Assembly: GCF_019279795.1 (NCBI RefSeq)
Contig: NC_056726.1
Span: 1,019,182,469-1,019,246,468 of the forward strand
DNA: 64,000 nucleotides
Source of the DNA: Protopterus annectens
Lineage: Eukaryota; Chordata; Ceratodontiformes; Protopteridae
Direction: 5' to 3'
In this document: piece after piece, positions 33,430 to 45,521 of the stretch
How the letters are laid out: each line of letters begins with the position of its first letter
Position numbering within the stretch: the first letter of the stretch is position 1
Position numbers and translations under genes: made by a program
Notes under the pieces: model-generated
What the model saw: only the letters and a program-made list of their open reading frames with translations
The model's database searches: none
Told to the model about the DNA's origin: nothing

Positions 33430-34730
33430 CATCCTACACTCACCAAGTATCATGCCACAATATGACAATGAGATGATCAAGTGCAATAATTGGCTGAAGT
33501 ATCGCAGTTAGTCAAAGGGGATCCAATGTGTTCCAGCCTGGGATGACATGCTGAGCATGACATGATGCTCCACCTGCTAGGACTGGCGTGCACCTATCAG
33601 TGCAGGCCATATGGATACTGGCAAAGGCTGTTGTTACCCACAGCGTGCCCTGAATAGGTAAGGCTTAAAACACAAACCTACCTCCATAGGTATCAGAAGG
33701 GATAAGAACCTAGATGTAATGCTACCCAATGCCAGAAGTCGAAACAGCAAGATGCATGCAGTCTAAACTCACCCAGTATGGAGAATGTTGATATCTGTGC
33801 TGTAACAGAAAACTGGGTCAAGGCTCACAACAGCACCCTAACACTACCAGGTTACACCTCATCCTGTGCTGTACAGCCTCAAAACATGGAACAAGCTACA
33901 AAAGCAGGGGTGACTAGCAATAATTGTCAAGATAACCACACACCCCCATGTTGGTACCACAACAAGAAGCAGCATGGACTAGCCATGGTCAAGTAACAGT
34001 GGCTAAAACTGCCCCCCAGTTTATAGCCTGCTACAGACTACCGTCCCAACACCAGGAACTGCACCTGGCCTATGCTGGAATACATGAATATATCAAGTCC
34101 TGCAAACCACATTATATTGGGTGACTGAAAATTCCCAGACATAGACTGGGAGCATTATACTAGCCCCAACACTGTAGGACAAAAGTTCATAGAATCCATA
34201 AACCAAAATGCCCAGGAACAACATACCACTCCTACAAGAGGGGTAAGCATACTGGATGTGATAATCAGCAACATGGGTACTGGATGGCAAGATGAGAAGT
34301 GTATTGCTCACTGGTAAAACCAGACCATAGAGTAATCACACTGGATATACAAATCCTGACAACAGTCCCCAGCCAGAAAACCACAGTGAAAAACATGTGT
34401 AAAGCAATATTTGCAATCCTCCAAACTGATGTGCAATCCATTAAAGGTCCTGTGCAGGTGCAAAATATGGGCCACACCTCAGAACCTGTAATACAAGCAT
34501 TCCATGAACACTACCAGGAATGCTTGGATTATGCAATCCTAAATTAAAACAAGACACAATGCCATACACGCAGGCATCTGGCATGGTGGATACCAGCCAT
34601 AACCAAATCATGCAAGAGAATGAGGAAGCTACTACATGATAGAGCAAACATAAAAAATGAAGTAATCACTGATCAGTAGTATGGCAATAAAATATGTCCA
34701 CACATACAATCCACTAAGGCCAGCCACAAC
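33430..34730 (+). mobile_element. CR1 host copy, 5' segment (ORF1 end, endonuclease)
   Basis: It begins within the end of ORF1 (a KGDPMCSSLG-like stretch and the WILAK-type terminus near 33600-33640). The endonuclease follows: MLPNARS at 33720, MENVDICAVTENWVKA at 33778 and LPGYTSS. It then enters the pre-RT linker (MRKLLHDRA, YGNK near 34680). At about 34730 it is cut by another CR1 and it resumes at 36899. Confidence 0.8.
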
Positions 34731-36898
34731 AAGTTGAATCTGTGAATCTTGAGGCAATGTTACACCTGCCCCAAGTACACAGACAACCCCCAACTCCCAA
34801 GAAATACAAATATATGTGAGAGATGCAACCATCTAACCAAACTGGAGGCTGAGCTCCCTCAACTCAGTACTCCCAAAACTAGTCAAAAGGAGAAGGTAAC
34901 CACACACTCCACAAACCCAGTCCCACATAGACCTTTCACAACTGCAAACCAAAGACATAAACACAGAAAAACATTCCGGAGGCCCAAATTACAAACACAC
35001 CACACCAACAGAGGCCTCTAAAGCAGACACCCAATCAAACAACCTCCAAACATAGCACATGCAACATAGTACACAAAGCTGGTGTGCCAAACAGTCACAG
35101 GCCAGAAGGAGAAACAACATGCCTGATACAGTTGTAATAGGTGACTCCATAGCGAGACATACTGCTGTCCCACACCAGACTGAACAAGGAAAGGGTACAG
35201 TAAGCTGCTGTAGGCTGCCACAATACGCCACATAACACAAGTATGCAGGTCACCCCAAAGCAAGTAGAAATATGATGCAGTCATAGTCCATGCTGGTGTG
35301 AATGACCTGAGATGTACCTCCACGGACTACATGAAAAGAGACATAGATGAGCTCTCTGATTATATGTAGTCAGGCGATGACACTGACGACCGTTTGCAGC
35401 ATCCTACCCTCACCAAGAATGATACCACAGTACAAACACGGAATGATCAGTTATAACAAGTGGCACAATTACTGGTGTCATTCCAAGGGGATCCAATGTC
35501 TGTCTGCTTGGGATGTCATGCTTGACAAGCCATGCAGCTTTTCCAGGGATGGCTTGCACCTGTTACCCCTGGGCATCTGGATATTGGATAAGGCTTTTGC
35601 CACCTCCATAGAGCCTTTAAGTAGGCAAGGCTGAAAAGACTAACCCACCACCCTACAAAACATAAGTGGAAAGAAACATAAGGGTAATGCTGACCAATGC
35701 CAGATGTGTAAACCCAAATATGCATGCTCCCAAGGCCATCCCCAGTATGGAGAACATCGATGTCTGTGCAGTGACAGAAACCTGCTGCAAGCCTCCTGAC
35801 AGCACACCAGCACTACCAGGTTATACCACATATCATGCGTCATGGCCCCAAAACCTGGAACAAAACATAAAAGGAGGGTGAGTATCCATATTCAGCACAG
35901 ACACCCATACGTCCAGGTAACTGACAATGCACAAGGCATTGGAGTCCACCCATGTGCAACTAACCATAGGCAAGACTGCTGTACAGTCTGTAGCATGCTA
36001 CAGACCACACTCTCACACACAAGAACCCCACCCAGCCATCCTGAAGACACTGGACAGTATGAATGTCCCACCAAATACCAAACAAGGTACTCACAAATTA
36101 CCACATAGGTGGTAAACCATTATGTATGGAAGGAGTAATCAGGGACCTAGGGACACAAGTGGATAGTAACCTGTTATGTGACACTCATATTGCCAATGTG
36201 GCTAGGAAGACTGTCTACATTGGACACCGTATCATGAAAAGATTCACATCTACGTCAACAGAGGCCGTTGTACCCCTGTACTGTTCTCTTATCACACCCA
36301 TAATCTAGTACAATGCCTCATATGGGATGTACCTTACCTGACACCTGCAGCAGTTAGAAAGACCTCAAAGGTACCTCACCAAGAGGATAAAGGGTCTCAA
36401 ATATATGCCATATGCTGCCTGGCTGTAGGCACCCCAGCTGAATGCAGTCACATACTGCCTACACAGAGGCAATGCATGCCTGTTGTACAAGGCCATGTCC
36501 GACACAGGAGTAATGGACATGCTCCACCCCAGAAAACTCAAAGCCATCAGAGCTGTGAGAGTGAGAGATGTCAACCTCAACACATAATGAAATAGGATGT
36601 GCTGGAGGGACAGATACATAACCCAGAGGCTCCCCACACCCTGGAACAGAATCCCACTCCATGTTAGGCAGAGACCCTCACTGACACTCTTCAACAGGAA
36701 TCTTGCCAAGTGGATGGATGATGATCGTAGAAGTTACACTGGGGTCTTCACTGTGTCACGTCCAGACAGAGGCACAGCAAAGGAAATCATAAATGGCCAC
36801 AATATTCACATAGTAAGGGGTGGCGAAAGCCACACACACTCTGGCTAGGCTAACAAATGTCCTAGGGTGGATAGCCTAGTATGAACCTATGAACCTAT
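34731..36898 (+). mobile_element. CR1 nested inside another CR1
   Basis: ORF1 starts with the finger QCYTCPKYTDNPQLP and NICERCNHLTKLEAEL (34749 on). Esterase blocks follow: VVIGDSIARH near 35137, GVNDLRCTS near 35296 and DGLHLLPLG near 35549, with catalytic Asp and His both present. The endonuclease runs from 35666 (VMLTNARCVN, MENIDVCAVTETC). Near 36080 the sequence jumps to the RT C-terminal part (TNYHIGGKPL, VIRDLGTQVDSNL), so about the first two thirds of RT is deleted. It ends with two to three ATGAACCT units at 36876-36898. Confidence 0.85.
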
Positions 36899-38760
36899 GA
36901 AGATACAAATTGTACAGGACACTAAGGATAATCCCAAGGCTTCCACAACTGATGGTAGCAACTGTGTTGGGAATTCACAGATATGCTCTGAATCACACAA
37001 ATATCACAAACAACATACCAAACACACACATATTGCCAACATACATCCTGACAGGTGCAGTGCAACCCCAATGCAAAATATCTATCCAGCTGACTGCTGG
37101 CCCCTGACATTGCAGATGCTGAGGTAACAGCCAGCATCTACAAAGCAAAACACACAGCAGCAATGGTATGAGATGGTGTCCTGGGCTGAGTCCAACATGG
37201 ACTCCAAGAAGAATGGAATGCCAAATCACACTACTGCTCAATGTCAGCCTTACCACAGGATATGTACCCAAAGGCAGTGTGTAGAACAACACTGGTCATT
37301 CTCAACAAAGGTGTTGCCTGAATGGATACTGAAAACTACCACCCCAGAATCCTGAGAAGCTTGGGTCTGCACAGCTATGGAAAGGATCAGCATGTACCGC
37401 AGACATAAAGATATTCGGGACCTACTGACACTGGACCCTACTCAGTGTGGCTTTCTTAAGTGCAGATCGTGCCCCTAAACATGTTTGACTCATTTGAAAC
37501 AGTCATCAAGGTCATTGATGAGGGCAATGTGGTCCACACAGTGTAGCTGGACCTTGCAAAGGCTTCTATACAATACCCTGCGTGTTCATTATAGATATGC
37601 TCACCAGCTTAAATATAAACCCTATGTCAGTAGAGGGGTTGCAAACCAGACCAAGGACAGAACAGACATGGTCAGACATGCTGCAGCCATGTCAGACTAC
37701 AAACCAGATATAACTGGCATCCCACAAGGCTTGGTCCTGGGATCTCCCTCGTCTGGTATATATGTCCCATAGGTACAGGCCAACATGGAAGGACTGTGTC
37801 TGAACATGTTTGCAGAGGACTACAAACTGCTCACCATATATGACCCTCCAGCTGACACAAGCATCCCACAAAAGGGCCACATAGAAACAGACAACTAGTG
37901 CCATAGCCATGTCAGCAAGCTAATTGCAGAAAAGTGTATAGTCAACCCCAGTGGATATACAGTAAGTGCCCACCAATTACCACATAGGTGTTAACCCATT
38001 ACGTACTTAACATGTAATAGAGACCTGGGGAGGACAAGGTGATAGATATCCTGCATTGGACAAACATGTGGCTGTAGTGTTCACAGAAACATACCATATA
38101 CCCACCTAATCATGAAGGTTGTCAGATCTAGATAAGGGGAGGTCATTGTGGCTCTGCAGTCATCCTTCATCAGCATTACAACTGACTGCAACAGCCCCTG
38201 TGGGATGTACCTCAGCAGACACCTCCATCAACTGTAAAGTCCCCAACAGTACCTCACCAGGAGTATCAAAGAGCTTGCACAGATGCCATGTGTTGCCTGA
38301 TTAAACAAACTGCAGCTACACACACTGCCATACTGCCCACCCAGAGGCAAGCTGTGCCTGATGTATAAAGCCATGTCCAAGCTGGTATCAATAAACATGC
38401 TGCACCTTGTACAATCTGAATGGCAGTGAGCTATGCACATGAGAGACCTGAACCCCAGCACTGACTTACATAGGACAAGCTGTACTGCATGATCCATAAC
38501 ACAGAAGCCACCCCCACTCATGAGTAAACTCCCAGTACAGGCTATCCATAGAGTCACTCATCGATTCTCCTCAGGAGGAATCTTGATGTGTGGATGGGAG
38601 ATGGTAGCTTTACCCTGGGTATCACTGTTATGTCACAGGTAGACAGAGGCACAGTATACTAATCATGACATATGCCATGGCAAACTCCACGTACAATGTG
38701 TGTCGAAGGACAAACACACTCTCCGACTAGCATTAGAAATGGCCTAGGGCACATCGCTAG
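36899..38760 (+). mobile_element. CR1 host copy, 3' segment (reverse transcriptase)
   Basis: This continues the copy interrupted at 34730: IVQDTKDNPKA and GNSQICSE match the pre-RT region of the CR1 at 41.3-44.5 kb. RT blocks follow in broken frames: DGVLG-like at 37170, PDITGIPQGLVLGSPSSGIYV near 37700, and MFAEDYKLLTIYD near 37808, where the box reads AED. The 3' end near 38760 has the RLALEMA/GLGHIAS-type terminal sequence but no clear ATGAACCT repeats. Confidence 0.8.
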
Positions 38761-39554
38761 TGTTTGCAAATGTACACCTATGTTGTGGAATACACTACCA
38801 ATGTTGGACAAGCCTGGTTTAAGTAGTTCATATCTGAACATAATGCAACATGGTCAGATGTGCACAACTGGCCCCTAACCAGGCTGTTGTGCTCACTATG
38901 GAAATGTAAAGCAGTGATAGCACTAAAGCCCAGGATACTGTCCACCACAGTCAAAGTACTGAACCAGTACACTATACAGTACTACAGTGTTAGGTCAGTG
39001 TGAAAGGATGTTGACAACTGTATGCAAAGTATCCCATGCAAACCCTGCAGGCACAGTATATAACCCTGTTGTGTTCACACACAAAGCAGTTGGACAGTAA
39101 CTACACAACATGACACACAACACACAACCATAAACAGGAGATATTTGTTGAAGTTCACACTCATCCACAAATGTGGTGGGCTGCAGAGTTCAAGATATGG
39201 AAAGCTCACACTGGGCATGCTCACACACTTAGATAAATGAGACATATGTCAGACAACATGCCATGGGAAGGCTGAACTGGGCATGCTCACACATAGGCCA
39301 AATCTCAGTTTAGCAGTTGGCCACACATATCTGGTATTTATGCGTGTTATTCCAGGAACCAACCACATTACAGCAATCTGCCCAGTGCACACAGTTAAAT
39401 GACTACAGAGACATACGTGATATAGTGGATCCCTCCCATATGCAAACGTCTTCCACAGATACACACGTTGTTCATACAAACAGGGAATGCTATGGCAATA
39501 AAGACCTGCAAACAGTCTATCAGCAACAAATAATGTGCATTTGACAATTAAACA
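38761..39554. other. Unannotated stretch
   Basis: No coding feature was recognised. Near 39195-39300 a motif with CTGGGCATGCTCACACA occurs twice about 70 bp apart. Confidence 0.4.
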
Positions 39555-39637
39555 TATGGGTGTAGAGGTCAACACTAGGCTCTTTGCCCTAGGGAATGAC
39601 AGCTTAGCCAGAGTGTGCTTGGCGTCTGCCTCCCCAC
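39555..39637 (-). mobile_element. CR1 3' end fragment
   Basis: The sequence with ACACTAGGCTCTTTGCCCTAG and the following TGTGCTTGGCGTCTGCC matches the 3' end of the CR1 at 41338 (ACTAGGCTATCTGCCCTAGG and so on). It is cut off at 39637 by the tandem repeat. A CR1 ORF1 fragment lies on the other side of that array, on the same strand. Confidence 0.65.
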
Positions 39638-40655
39638 AGGATGCACATTCCCCTTTCTAAACACTGATGATGTCAGCACCCTATAAGTACAGCAGGAGAA
39701 GGGAAACCTCCTAGTAATGCGAATAGCGTGCTCCGCTAATGCGTCTGTCTCCAGTGTCATAATATAGCTAGGTAGGGGTTTGAATCTTGCAAATGCTCCG
39801 TGTGTGAGTGGGGTTGGTGTGTGTGCAAGTCTGTGTGAGGGAAATGTCCCTTTTGGCAACTGGGAAAACACACTACAGGATGCACATTCCCCTTTCTAAA
39901 CACTGATGATATCAGCACCCTATAAGTACAGCAGGAAAAGGGAAGCCTCCCAGTAATGCGAATAGCGTGCGTCATACCTTAGTTAGGTAGGGGTTTTAAT
40001 CCTGCAAATGCTCAGTGTGTGGGTGGGTGTGTGTGAGTGGGGTTGATGTGTGTGCAAGTCTGTGTGAGGGAAATGTCCCTTTTGGCAACTGGGAAAACAT
40101 AATACAGGATGCACATTCCCCTTTCTAAACACTGATGATGTCAGCACCCTATATGTACAGCAGGAGAAGGAAAACCTCCCAGTAATGCAAATAGCGTGCT
40201 CCGCTAATGCGTCCGTCTCGAATGTCATAACATAGTCAGGTAGGGGTTTGACTTCTACAAATGGCAAGTGTGTGTGTTTGGATGAGGGGGTTAGTGTTTG
40301 TGCAATTGTGTGTGAGGAAAATGTCACTTTTGGCAACTAGGAGAACAGACTACAGGATGCACATTCCCCTTTCTAAACACTGATGATGTCAGCACCCTAT
40401 AAGTACATCAGGAGAAGAGAAACCTCCCAGTACTGCGAATAGCGCGTTCCGCTAATGCGTCTGTCTTGAGTGTCATAACATAGTTAGATAGGGGTTTGAA
40501 TCCTGCAAATGCTCAGTGTGAGTGGGATTGGTGTGTGTGCAAGTCTGTGTGAGGGAAATGTCCCTTTTGGCAACTGGGAAAACACAATACAGGATGCACA
40601 TTCCCCTTTCTAAACACTGATGATGTCAGCACCCTACAAATACAGCAGGAGAAGG
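39638..40655. repeat. Tandem repeat, ~238-bp unit, four copies plus part
   Basis: The motif AGGATGCACATTCCCCTTTC starts units at 39638, 39877, 40106, 40354 and 40591 (spacings 239, 229, 248 and 237). Each unit carries a TGATGATGTCAGCACCCTA stretch, and full units also carry a tRNA-like piece with TAGCGTG near its start and GGGGTTTGAATC-like sequence near its end. The last unit is cut short near 40655. Unit lengths differ because of GT-rich spacers. Confidence 0.9.
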
Positions 40656-41300
40656 TATGTGGCATGGACAATGACTGAGTCATATGTGTCCATGCCTCTG
40701 ACTGACCTGTATGCTTGTGTTATGTGGTGGACCATAGTGCCCCACGGGCATATCACTGTGACCTTCACCTTGTCCAGCCTGGTGAGCGTGACCACACTGT
40801 ACCGGACAATAAAGGTAGCTAACACAACTGTGGCAGGTATGTTGTCTAGCCGTACAGGCTGTGACTGTTTGGCACGCAGGATTTATGTGCTATGTGTTAT
40901 GTGTGATGTGTTCAGGCATAACATATGCCTGTGTGCCAGCTGCAGAGGTGTGTGCCGCTCAGGCAGGATGCTATTCTAAGGCTCCAGAAATGGCCCAGTG
41001 TGTACACGTGCTTGTATTGCTGTCAGTGTAGGTCTACATCAGACTGGTATTGTAGTCACTGTAGTATTGCATGCCACCTGACAGGTTATGCCAGTACTGG
41101 GTTCAGAGTGCTTAGTCCCGAGTTTGGCTATGTGGTTCCATCTCATACATGTGTTGTACGTCCATGTGTAGGGGAGAGGGTTGACTGTGTACATGTGGCA
41201 GCTGTGACATTGCCACATGACCCACATATTCCACAACTGTACCATAGAGGTGACTGACAACTGACCTTTGCACATGCTACCATAGTATTGTGATTGCCAT
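40656..41300 (-). pseudogene. CR1 ORF1 fragment (esterase region)
   Basis: On the minus strand the frame reads VLATFIVRYSVVTLTRLDKVKVTVI followed by HHITQAYRSV and DSVIVH, corresponding to the esterase start of CR1 ORF1, where GDSIVRH is degraded. Traces of the N-terminal finger lie near 41000-41100. The rest of the element is missing, with the 238-bp array in its place. Confidence 0.65.
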
Positions 41301-41464
41301 GGTGATTAACAGCACATAGGGCCAATGGGGAACAAGGTACATAGGTTCATAGGTTCATAGCTTCATACTAGGCTATCTGCCCTAGGGCATTTAAGGACCT
41401 AGACAGAATGTGTTTGGCTGTCGCCATCCATTGTAAATATATCTTACCATGCCCTTTTCCGAGG

Positions 41465-43210
41465 TTAGTATACTGTGCATCTGTCTAACAGTGACACAGA
41501 AGTGATACCTGGGGTAAACCGACAATGTCCCATCCACTCATCAAGATTCCTCTTGAAGAGAGTCAGTGAGGGACTCTGCCTAACCTGGACTGGGATTTTA
41601 TTCCAGAGTGAAGTGAGCCTCTGGGTTATGAATCTGTCCCTCCAGCATGTCCTATTTATTTCAGTGCTGAGGTTCAGGTCTCTCAAGCATGTAGCCCAAT
41701 GGGATTTGGATATTCTCAGGTGCAGCATGCCCATTAATTCCGGGTTTGACATGGCATTATACATTAGGCACAGATCGCCTCTGAACAGGCGGTATGCCAC
41801 TGAGTAGAGTTGGGGTTTCTTTAACTGGTCAGCATATGGCATCTGTTTGAGTCCTTTGATCCTCTTGGTGAGGTACTTGTGGGGTCTTTCCAGTTGCTGC
41901 AGGTGTCTGGTAAGGTACATCCCAACAGGGGGATTGTACTCAATTATGGGACTGATGAGGGATGAGTAAAGAGGCACTATGTCCTCCCCTGATGTAGATG
42001 TGAATCCCTTCATGATGGGGTGGGCTATATACAATGCCTTTCTAACCACTTTGGCCACGTGGTTGTCAAATGAGAGATTGCTATCAACTTGGGTCCCCAG
42101 GTCCCTAATTACTTCTTCTGTACGTAATGGAGTACCACCTATGTGGTACTTTGTGGGCACTTTGTTTTTGCCAAAGGGGATGCCTATACACATTTTTGCA
42201 TTCAGCTGGAGGCCATGGCTCTGGCACAAGTTGTCTGTTTCTATGAGGCCCCTTTGGAAGATACTTGTGTCAGCTGGAGAGTCGATTATGGTGGCCAGTT
42301 TGCAGTCATCTGCATATTTGGTCTGCCACAGTCCTTCCGTGTTGGCCTGTACCTCCAATAAATATATACCAAACAAGAGAGATCCCAAGACTGAGCCTTG
42401 TGGGACACCACTTGTAACTGGTTTGGAGTCTGGCATGGCTCCAGCAGTTCTAACAATGTGGGTTCTGTCCTTGAGCCAGTGTGCAATCCATCTAGTGACA
42501 TAAGGGCTCATATTTAAGCTGGTGAGCTTCTCTAGAATGCCCGAGTGGGGTATTGTTTTGAAGGCTTTTGCGAGGTCCAGGTAGGCTGTGTGGACCACCT
42601 TCCCCTTGTCAATGGCCTTGGTGACTGTTTCAAAGAAATCAACCAGGTTTGAGAGGCAGGATCTGCCCTTAACAAAGCCAAACTGGGTATGAACCAGTGT
42701 CTGTAGGTCCCCAATATCTATATTTATGTGGTCCATGATGATCCTTTCCATAGCTCTGCAGACCAAGCTAGTGTGGCTTAGGTGGCGATAGTGTCCAGGA
42801 TCCGTTGAGGCACCACCTTTCTGTAGAGGGACCACTGTTGCTGTACACCACACTTTGGACACATATCCTGTAGTAAGGCTGGGATTGAACAGTAGTTTTA
42901 TGTTTGGTTGTAGCACGTCTTGGAGATCATGTAGGACACAGCCCGGGACACTGTCTGGTCCCATTGATGCAGTGTGTATTGCTTTGGAGAGGGCGGCTCT
43001 TACCTGAGCATCTGAGATGTCAGGGGGGCAGCACTCTGCTGGGATACATATTTGCCATTTCGGTGTGGAGGGGGGTAAGAAGTTTGCACTGTACCTGTCA
43101 GCTAGAATGTTGGCAATGTCTGTGGGTTTGGTTTTTCTATTGACATTTTGGACTACCTCTGAGCATATCTGGGAATTACCACCCAGGTTCCTAACATAAC
43201 TAAAGAAAGC
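41465..43210 (-). CDS. CR1 reverse transcriptase, large intact part
   Basis: From an internal ATG (42964) the frame stays open for 499 codons to a natural stop at 41465, and it is also open upstream to about 43200 (DRYSANFLPPSTPKW). Motifs: MGPDSVPGCVLHDL, QKGGASTDPGHYRHLS (residues 50-65), FGFVKGRSCLSNLVDF, LDLAKAF (motif A), GVPQGSVLGSLLFGIYLLEV and YADDCKLATI with both catalytic Asp. The thumb-like C-terminal part has YHIGGTPLRTEEVI, SFDNHVAKVVRKALY and WRDRFITQRLTSLWNKIP. This is the only copy in the window with an intact YADD box. The endonuclease upstream is in broken frames, so it is not a complete ORF2. Confidence 0.9.
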   Translation of the reverse strand, partial: AFFSYVRNLGGNSQICSEVVQNVNRKTKPTDIANILADRYSANFLPPSTPKWQICIPAECCPPDISDAQVRAALSKAIHTASMGPDSVPGCVLHDLQDVLQPNIKLLFNPSLTTGYVSKVWCTATVVPLQKGGASTDPGHYRHLSHTSLVCRAMERIIMDHINIDIGDLQTLVHTQFGFVKGRSCLSNLVDFFETVTKAIDKGKVVHTAYLDLAKAFKTIPHSGILEKLTSLNMSPYVTRWIAHWLKDRTHIVRTAGAMPDSKPVTSGVPQGSVLGSLLFGIYLLEVQANTEGLWQTKYADDCKLATIIDSPADTSIFQRGLIETDNLCQSHGLQLNAKMCIGIPFGKNKVPTKYHIGGTPLRTEEVIRDLGTQVDSNLSFDNHVAKVVRKALYIAHPIMKGFTSTSGEDIVPLYSSLISPIIEYNPPVGMYLTRHLQQLERPHKYLTKRIKGLKQMPYADQLKKPQLYSVAYRLFRGDLCLMYNAMSNPELMGMLHLRISKSHWATCLRDLNLSTEINRTCWRDRFITQRLTSLWNKIPVQVRQSPSLTLFKRNLDEWMGHCRFTPGITSVSLLDRCTVY

Positions 43211-43819
43211 CTTGTGATTATCCTTAGTGTCCTGTGCAATTTCTCTTGAAGCTAGCCTTAGACAATCTTATGAGTGCCTGTAGTTATTTGCTAATACTGA
43301 TCAGTGATGCCTTCCCTTTTTGGAATTTTGCTGTATCATTTAGTAGCTTCCTCCTTCTATTGTGTAGTTTGTTTATGGCTGGGGTCCACCAGACGTCTGC
43401 CTTTGGAGGATCGGGTCTTGGTTTTATTCGGGATCACATGATCCATGCATTCCTGAAGGTGTCCATAGAATGCGTTTATAGGGAATCTGTGGTCTGGTCT
43501 GTAGTTTCCACAGGCCCGGGGCTTTGAAGGTTTCCACATCAGTTTTGAGGTGTGAATTTGCTTTAGAAGTTGTTCACTGTGGTGTTCTTGGCAGGGGGTG
43601 GGGTCGCGGTGTGAATATCCAATGAGATTAGTTTATGGTCTGATCTTGCCAGTGTGGGATACACTTCTGGTCTGGAGCATAGAGTCCCCATGTTGGTGAT
43701 GATCAGGTCCAGTATGTTTCACCTTCTTGTGGGAGTGGTAACAAGTTGTTCCATAGCATTTGAGCTCATATATTCTAGGAATCTTTGGCCTAGGGTGTTG
43801 GAGCTAGAGTCATGCTCCC

Positions 43820-44330
43820 AGTCCATGTTTGTGTAGTTGACGTCGCCCAATATAATGGTGTTTGGAGAGACCTTCATATTTCCACTGTTCACAGGACGGC
43901 CGAGTGCAGTTCCTGGGTTTGGGAGGGTGGTCTGTAGCAGGCTATAATCTGGAAGGCAGTTTCACCCATTGTTAGTTGCACATGGATAGTCTCTGATGCT
44001 TGGTGCTTTGCCACCAACCTGGAGGTGTGGGTATCTTTGATGAATATCCATACTCCCCCTCCATTTGTGGTTCTTCCAAGTTTTGGGGCTGAAAAGCATG
44101 GTATGAGGTATAACCTGGTAGTGCTGGGGTGCTCTCGGTAACCCTGAACCAGGCATCTGTTACTGCACAGATATTGATGTTCTCCATGCCAAGGAGAGTT
44201 TCAGGTGCATGCATCTTGAGGTTTAGACTTCTGGCGTTGGGTAGCATTACTCTTAGTTTCTTATCCCTTGTGATACCTATGAAGGTGGGTTTGTCATTTG
44301 AGCCTTGCCTAACATAGGCACTATGGGTTA
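43820..44330 (-). pseudogene. CR1 endonuclease region
   Basis: In the frame ending at 43972 one reads LRVMLPNARSLNLKMH, MENINICAVTDAWFRVTEST and LPGYTSYHAF, the N-terminal APE endonuclease blocks. The usual Glu of the TETW motif is Asp-Ala here (TDAW). The frame breaks near 44040 and the remaining endonuclease, down to about 43400, is in other frames. Confidence 0.8.
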
Positions 44331-44460
44331 GCAAGAGCCTTTGCCAATATCTGAAAGCCCAGGGGTGACAGGTGCAAGCCGTCCCTAGCGAAGCAGGTGG
44401 TTCAACAGAAGATGAATATGTGAGGGTGTAGTGCCTGTGATTAGTTAGCAGTAGCATATA

Positions 44461-44779
44461 TGACTGCTCACGTGGACAAATGCCAGGTAAGTCATATGCA
44501 ATGTGTCACAGGCAGCGTACATGTGAACAGGACAAACAGTGACATTCTGTCAAGTGAGACATGGACATACATATAGTAAGCTATGCAGATGTCACTAGGA
44601 GTCCACAGAAGCTCTGTAACTATGCATTGCAGGTGGGATCAGTATTCCAGGGTTATTGCAAGCAAACATGCATGCAAACAAAGCTACAGTAAGCAGGGCT
44701 GCATGTAGTCCATTGTACAACAAACAAGCTGTACCACTTCCAGTAGGTAACACTGCAAATATGCAGGCACTATGCACAT
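44461..44779. other. Unannotated stretch
   Basis: Nothing recognisable was found between two CR1 pieces. Confidence 0.35.
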
Positions 44780-45270
44780 GTACATGGAAATACACAGGTC
44801 AGATGGCTAGGGTCCAGTCTCAGCGCACACAAGTGTACAGACCATGTACTGTCAGGATGTACAATAACTGGATGGAAACCCATGTGCTCATACCTGCAGT
44901 AATACACATGCCAAATAACAGACACTGAGCCTTCACTCAGTGGTTCCATACGTAGTAGGATGTGTGCTACCTGGCCTGCCACCACAGTATCCCTGACATG
45001 TATGGGGACTCTCTCTCCTGTGACAGTTAGTTTTGTGTGTTGGGGCTGTCTAGCATGGTATGAGATGTGAGCTTGCAGTGCTAGGGTACTCCTGTGTGTC
45101 CTGTACCAGTCGTGTAGTACTGCAAACATATCAACATCCTCAAACATCCGCACTGCAGAGTCCAGTGTGGGCAACATGCCACTTGCAGGTTACATGTCCA
45201 TCATTGCGTATTAATACATTCATTACCTTCTCCCCTGTGTTACCTATGTATGTAGCCTTCTGTTGACATC
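44780..45270 (-). pseudogene. CR1 endonuclease fragment, old
   Basis: The frame from 45177 reads FEDVDMFAVLHDWYRTHRST, then LQAHISYHARQPQ and ERVPIHVRDT, matching the NIDICAVTETW...LPGY...VSIFI blocks of CR1 endonuclease with many substitutions. ORF1 and RT are absent. This is older than the CR1 next to it. Confidence 0.65.
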
Positions 45271-45521
45271 CTTACCACCAGTATGCCAACATGTGCAGAT
45301 GATACACTATGGTACTTACCATGGGTGTAGACAACAGTACATGACAATCACACCCTTACTGCATCAGGCATGCTGTGATATACCCACAATTAATTCAGCA
45401 TACAGTACTGTTAACAACATGATACTATTACTACACGTCTATGTAGTCACCCTGTGCATCAGCAACATGTTAACCTGTACCTGCACTGATGTTACAGATT
45501 GCAGGAGGTGGCACAGTTTCA

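Larger units (their letters stand above)
41338..44460 (-). mobile_element. CR1-type LINE, 5'-truncated, best preserved RT
   Basis: The 3' end is at 41338 with GGTTCATAGGTTCATA repeats. Going up the minus strand come RT, endonuclease and the last residues of ORF1 near 44400-44460 (HPWAFRYWQRLLLTHSAY), where the copy is truncated. It is flanked by other CR1 fragments on both sides, all on the minus strand. Confidence 0.9.

Noticed and set aside
39638-40655. CRISPR-like array
   Set aside because: Units are about 238 bp with long similar spacers, the context is vertebrate, and no cas-like gene is present. It is an ordinary tandem repeat.
41979-42503. 174-codon plus-strand ORF
   Set aside because: Antisense of the intact CR1 RT ORF; no motif of its own.
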